From: Conidiobolus incongruus B7586
Taxonomy: Eukaryota > Entomophthoromycota > Entomophthoromycetes > Entomophthorales > Conidiobolaceae
Length of the DNA: 27,811 bases
Assembly: GCA_000697335.1 (NCBI GenBank)
Contig: JNEM01015630.1
Span: forward strand, 1-27,811
Reading direction: 5' to 3'
Part shown: positions 23,272-27,811 of the stretch, in pieces
Layout of the letters: the number at the start of each line of letters is the position of its first letter
Position numbering within the stretch: the first letter of the stretch is position 1
Translations under genes and position numbers: made by a program
Notes under the pieces: generated by a model
Told to the model about the DNA's origin: nothing
Database searches by the model: none
Seen by the model: only the letters and a program-made list of their open reading frames with translations

Positions 23272-24509
23272 ATGTCAATGCCACTTGAAGTAAATTTAAT
23301 CAATATTATTTATAATATAATTTTTTAATTTAGTCAATAAAGAAACTTTTAGAACCTTTTACGTATACTTCTTCAAAGCCTGGAAAGAATATATGTACTA
23401 TTATCATTAATGCATTTCAACAATTTTTTCAAATACCTTCAGAAACGCTACAAATTATAATTGATATAATTGAAACTTTGCATACCTCATCATTAATGGT
23501 TGATGACGTTGCGGATGGTTCAACTTTACGAAGAGGTCAACCTGGTAAAACAATTTATTCCAGCAAGATTTATTGATCCTTATTTCAAATTTAGCTGCTT
23601 ATACAGTTTATGGAGTTGGTCAAACTATTAATAGTGCAAATTTGACATATTTTTTATGTTTAAAAAAATTATGTAAATTAAATAATTCAATTTTAATTAA
23701 TATATTTTCAGGTAAATAAACTTATTATAGTTCATTAAAAACATATTTAATTTTATTAAATTTTTAATTTAGAAGAATTAATTAATTTACATAAGGGTCA
23801 AGGATATGATATATACTGGAGAGATAATTACAAGTGTCCAAAAGAATCTGAATATATTGAAATGGTCAATAATAGTAATATCAATTCTATTAATGTATAT
23901 TTATTCAAAATTAATAATTTGATTCCTTTATAGAAACAAGTGGAATATTAAGATTAGCAATTAGGTTAATGAAAAATGATCTAGATCAAAATAGGTAGTA
24001 GATTTAATTAATTTTTTGGAATATATTATTAATATACCTTAATTCCAAGCGTTTTCATCAATCTGGTAAATTTAATTGGATTACTTTTTCAAATTAGAGA
24101 TGATTATATCAATTTAATTTCTACAAAGGTAGTACAAAAAATTAATATAATTATTGAGACATAATTTAATAAATTTACTTTTCATAAATAATAGTATCAT
24201 GAAGTAAGAGGATTTTGCGAAGATTTAACAGAAGGAAAATTTTCATTCCCAGTTATTCATCATTTTAACCATTCTAAAAATCCAGAGGAATTATTAAATA
24301 TCTTAAAGCAAAGAACAAAAGATTTAAATACTAAAAAGTATGCTATTCAATTATTGGAATCAACTCAATCCTTACAATATACGAGGGAATACTTAATTAA
24401 AAAGGAAGAAGAAATAATTGAAATAATTCAATCTTTAGGAGGAAATGAAATTTTATCAAACTTAGTTCAGAAATTGAAAATTGAAAATATGAATAAAAAA
24501 TTCAATTAA
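23272..24509 (+). CDS. geranylgeranyl diphosphate synthase-like, copy 2 (7 exons)
   Basis: A diverged tandem paralogue of the gene at 17670. Exons: 23272-23289, 23334-23544, 23595-23711, 23773-23874, 23934-23994, 24050-24128 and 24195-24509, giving 300 aa and a TAA stop. Introns are 44-66 nt, all GT-AG. Exons 3-7 have exactly the lengths of copy 1, and all introns sit at the same codon positions. Retained motifs: DDVAD at 63-67, RRGQP at 72-76, [24 protein letters not shown] at 150-153, RDDYIN at 186-191 and [14 protein letters not shown]. Differences: GKNIC at 23-27 where IPP-binding GKNIR is expected, LHTSS for LHNAS before the first Asp-rich motif, and KTSGILRL for KTGGLFRL. Codons are strongly AT-shifted. 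The exact preservation of frame implies selection on the protein, but altered catalysis, chain length or a regulatory-subunit role is possible. Confidence 0.85.
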
Positions 24510-24982
24510 TAAAAATTTAATTATAATCTTCTGTCATAAATAACAAATTTTGTTATGTACCTATAATTTAAAATGATTTTTATTATATTAAATTTCAAAA
24601 AGCTGGAATCTCATAAATTATAAAAAACTTTTTTTATATAATTTGTTAATAGAATTTTAATTAATATTATTTAATTTGACTGATATCATTTAATAGAATA
24701 AGATATCAAATACTCTTTGATTTGATTAATCTTAAATGTAATAATATATTTTATAATAAATTATACTTTTATAATAATTTTATTGAAATATCAACTTAGT
24801 TATCTCAATTGAATTTTTTAATATACTTTGTAATAATATTTGATATTATTTATTATAAAAATATACTATTATATATATTGGAAGTAGATAATTATCAAAT
24901 TGTAATATATTAAAGTTTTTGAAATATTATTTAAAAATAATATATTAAATTTATTTTTTTTCTATAATATTAAACTATTTAT
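24510..24982. other. AT-rich spacer downstream of GGPPS copy 2
   Basis: Featureless AT-rich flank up to the Tn5 mosaic end. No gene or repeat is recognised. Confidence 0.5.
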
Positions 24983-25001
24983 AGATGTGTATAAGAGACA
25001 G
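24983..25001 (+). other. Tn5 mosaic end (Nextera adapter core), likely artefact
   Basis: The 19 bases AGATGTGTATAAGAGACAG are identical to the hyperactive Tn5 mosaic end used in Nextera-type library preparation. A chance match of this length with seven G/C bases in DNA this AT-rich is very unlikely. Neither the outer Nextera adapter sequence nor the other half of a mate-pair junction is present. Most likely an untrimmed read end was assembled, and the sequences to either side may not be neighbours in the genome. Confidence 0.9.
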
Positions 25002-25249
25002 TATTTATTTTTTTATTTTAAATATTAAATTAAGAAAAAATTCAAAAATTATTATTATTAAATAATTATTAAAAATCAATAATAATTCAATAATATTAAT
25101 TATTATGAACTTATATAAAAAGGATATTAATTAATATAAAAAATATACCTAATATATATTAGTTTATAAAAATAAATTATTAAATTAAAATTACTAATAT
25201 ATTTACCTATATCTTAAATTACTTTTAATTAAATGAATTTAAATCAAAA
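25002..25249. other. AT-rich spacer left of the solo LTR
   Basis: About 250 bp of AT-rich DNA with no gene or recognised repeat, lying between the mosaic end and the solo LTR. Confidence 0.4.
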
Positions 25250-25254
25250 TATAT

Positions 25255-25654
25255 TGTTAAGAGACTAGTTCTCTAAATTCTTATATACACTTTCATATAA
25301 TCCAATTAACTATAAATTATATGATTAATTTATACTTATATAGTTAAATTAATTGTATAAATAGTATTAAATTATCTAATAAACTAGGTTCCTCTTTTTT
25401 CCTCTCAATTCTTACTATTTTTTACTTTCACACTATTTCTAAGATTGAGACTATATTCTGTCGATATTGTAGGATATTGGCACTACCTAATATAAATCTT
25501 AATATATCGGTGACTCACCCTAGTTCGAAGCTTAATTAAACTTTGTTTACACTTGCACGCTACAGCCACGTTATATTACCACGTTCTGCGCCACACTACT
25601 TTTATATTAAGTCTTCCTCTGCACTATATTAGTTTAACTACCACTACGCTTACA
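25255..25654 (+). mobile_element. solo LTR (family A), copy 2
   Basis: A 400-bp TG...CA element flanked by the 5-bp duplication TATAT (25250-25254 and 25655-25659). It is the second copy of the solo LTR at 450-848, about 97% identical. The last 190 or so bases are identical between copies; all differences lie in the first half. The right half is unusually rich in C and G for this genome (for example CACGTTCTGCGCCACACTAC). Confidence 0.85.
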
Positions 25655-25723
25655 TATATATTTTACCTATATTAGTTGATTATAACAAACTATATTTGAT
25701 TAAATTTCACTAATTATTGGTTA

Positions 25724-26966
25724 ATATATCAAAACTTAAAATTTAACTAAGGTGAGTTATAAATTTATAGGTTTATAATTTAAGAGGATATAAATAACAA
25801 AACTTATATATATCTTTTTTTATTTTTTTATATTATATATATTAAAAACTATTAAGTTAATATTTTAAAATTAATATTATAATACTTAAATCTATTTTTA
25901 AAAAAGTTTACATATATATTAACTAAGTTTATAATAAAAACAAATTAACTTATAAGATTATTAAAATTATTAATATTAGCTATTCTATTATAATTAAAGT
26001 TATTATAAATAATATTAAAAAAACACTTAAATTAAACTTAAATATATTAAGATTATAGGTAAATATAATGAATAGTATATTATTATATTAATTAATATAA
26101 ATAAAAAATAATATTATTATAAAGTATAGTAAGAATTATAAAACTATATAAGAATATTAATTAGTACTAATATTATTATATATTTTTTATATTAAGATAA
26201 ATATTACTTATATTTTAAGGAAAAATACCCTTAATTAAAAAAGTCTTATTATAAAGTTAAATAGGAGTTTAAATGTCAATATTAAAATTAAATTAAAATT
26301 AATTAAAGTAAAGTTATTTAATCTAATAAAAAAGATATATTTTAATAAATTGAATTAAAAAGTTAAATATTTCAAAAAAAAATAAAAAACTATTTTGTAA
26401 CTATTATGTTAATATAACCTAAAAATACAATAATAGGTTAATTATAATTTAAGGATATATGTTATCTTTAAATATAAAGTATTTTTGTAAAATTGATAAA
26501 AGAATTAATATTAAAATATATTAAAATATTTTAAACAATGGATTAGACAATGATTGAGAAATATAAGTTAAATAAATTTAAAATTATTTTCTAACAACAT
26601 AATATCTTTTATTATATTATAAATTTTATTAATAAATGGTTTAAAAAAAAACAAAATAATTATTATAAAATAACCTCTTTAATCTTTTAATTTTAACTTA
26701 ATAAAATAACTTTATAATTAACTAAAAAAATTAATTAAAGTTTTCCCCTTAGTAAAAAATTTAAATTAACTTTAAGAGAATATTTAAGAAGCTTAAAATA
26801 AAATTAGTTTTACTTAATATAAGAAGTTAATTAACTTTATACCCTATATACATAAAAAAGTTAAAAAAAATAAAAGATAAATATATTAGAAATTAATTTT
26901 TTATATTAACACTAAAACCCACAAATTTATAACTTATTTTAAATATGCTATTAGTTTTGATATATC
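25724..26966 (+). mobile_element. Tc1-like DNA transposon, heavily decayed
   Basis: Inverted repeats of about 50 bp bound the block: 25724-25774 against the reverse complement of 26915-26966 share ATATATCAAAACT and, further in, AGTTATAAATTT followed by GGTTT. Between them the plus strand retains traces of a Tc1-type transposase: KIDKRINIKIY (about 26495-26520), FINKWFKKK near 26630, and a C-terminal pattern resembling the Tc1 ending (KNLN..., NKIS, YKKLINFIP) at about 26740-26850. Length (about 1.24 kb) and layout fit Tc1-like elements. It belongs to a different family from the mariner copies at the left of the window. Stops are dense in every frame. The outermost bases are uncertain by a few nucleotides. 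Confidence 0.55.
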
Positions 26967-26969
26967 TAT

Positions 26970-27480
26970 TAATAGTTTTTTAAATTAAATTTTATATATT
27001 ATATTATAAATAAAAAAAATATATTAATTATATAATTTAATATAAATTTATTTAAATTAGGATTTATTAAGTTATTAATTGAAATATTTATATTTTTAAT
27101 TTTCTCACTTATTTTTATAAGCTAATATATAATATATAAAATAAGATATAAAAGGTTAAATCACTAATAAGTTTTTTAAAAATTTTTATAATTATATTAA
27201 ATAATAAATTATACTCAAAAGCACTAATCTTTTGATATATTTAAGAATTAAAAATAAATATTTAAGATAATATATATATCCTTTGTTTTTAGCTAATATA
27301 TATATATATTATAATAAAATATATCTTAAAGTTTTATTTTTAGAATATATTTTATTTATATAAGTCTATAATATTATAAGTTAGTGAAAAATTTAAATCA
27401 CAAAGCTTTTTAAAATCTTAACCTATTACCTTATATAACTAACTAAAGTTATCTTTTTTAGTTAATTATAATAGTATTTT
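26970..27480. other. AT-rich spacer without a clear gene
   Basis: About 500 bp of extremely AT-rich sequence between the Tc1-like element and the LTR fragment. No frame, repeat or RNA is recognised. Confidence 0.4.
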
Positions 27481-27811
27481 TATAACATCCTAATATTAAA
27501 AACTAAGATAATTATATTTAATTAAGTTAGAATATGGATAAGTTATAAGATAATAGTATTAGTATATTGAGTTTTATTAAAAATTCTTGAAAAAAATTTA
27601 AAATTAGTTTCTTTAAAATAGATTGATAAATAGATAAGTAGTTTGATAAATAGATATATAGATAGATAAATAACTAAATAAATAAATAGATAGATAAATC
27701 CCTGCTATATTTCCCCTTATTTAATATTAGGATAAGAATAGATTAATTTAAGGGAAAATAGGATAAAAGAAAAAATATAGGTAAATTAATATAAAAGATA
27801 AATATATATAG
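27481..27811 (-). repeat. third LTR (family B), cut by window end
   Basis: It starts TATAACATCCTAATATT and aligns with the LTRs at 963-1281 and 9254-9571 almost to their ends; the last roughly 25 bases lie beyond the window. The sequence to its left lacks the TTTGCTGCCA primer-site motif that adjoins the 9254 LTR. It is therefore either a solo LTR or the 3' LTR of an element extending to the right. It carries an expanded run of GATA/AAAT-type tetranucleotides (27625-27700). Confidence 0.7.

Overview
This is a very AT-rich, repeat-laden stretch of a eukaryotic nuclear genome, almost certainly fungal. The host genes have short GT-AG introns (44-66 nt) and TATAAAA boxes. One is a mitochondrial-type PPR protein of the fungal kind, and two encode geranylgeranyl diphosphate synthases (GGPPS) with fungal-type signatures. 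No species can be named from the sequence alone.

Left third (1-9.9 kb): a nest of transposable elements. The outermost layer is an old mariner-like element (1-962, resuming at 9572-9897). Into it went a solo LTR (450-848) and a complete but decayed Ty3/Gypsy-like LTR element on the minus strand (963-9571, LTRs of about 319 bp, 5-bp target duplications). Two younger mariner copies (2035-3342 and 4179-5483) then landed inside that LTR element, each flanked by TA. Insertion order can be read from structure, and the degree of decay agrees. All eight stops in the best mariner transposase can be explained by C:G to T:A changes, a pattern like RIP or cytosine deamination.

Middle (9.9-17.6 kb): a gene-poor flank, a GC-richer decayed gene of unknown family (about 11.56-12.63 kb), and an intact single-exon PPR gene on the minus strand (12838-15018). 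A spacer follows with another weak gene relic (about 16.84-17.23 kb).

Right part (17.6-24.5 kb): two GGPPS genes in direct orientation about 4.4 kb apart. Each has seven exons. Exons 3 to 7 have identical lengths in the two copies (117, 102, 61, 79 and 315 nt) and all six intron positions match, so this is a tandem duplication with both copies kept open. Copy 1 (294 aa) looks canonical. Copy 2 (300 aa) is more AT-rich, about 60% identical by hand count in the last exon, and has Cys in place of the Arg of the GKxxR isoprenoid-diphosphate-binding motif. Between them lie low-AT islands that may be a broken or intron-split minus-strand gene.

Right end (24.5-27.8 kb): a perfect 19-bp Tn5 mosaic end (Nextera adapter core) at 24983-25001, which suggests a library artefact and a possible false join. 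Beyond it are a second copy of the solo LTR (25255-25654), a decayed Tc1-like element with recognisable terminal inverted repeats (about 25724-26966), and a third LTR of the Ty3/Gypsy-like family running off the window (27481-27811).
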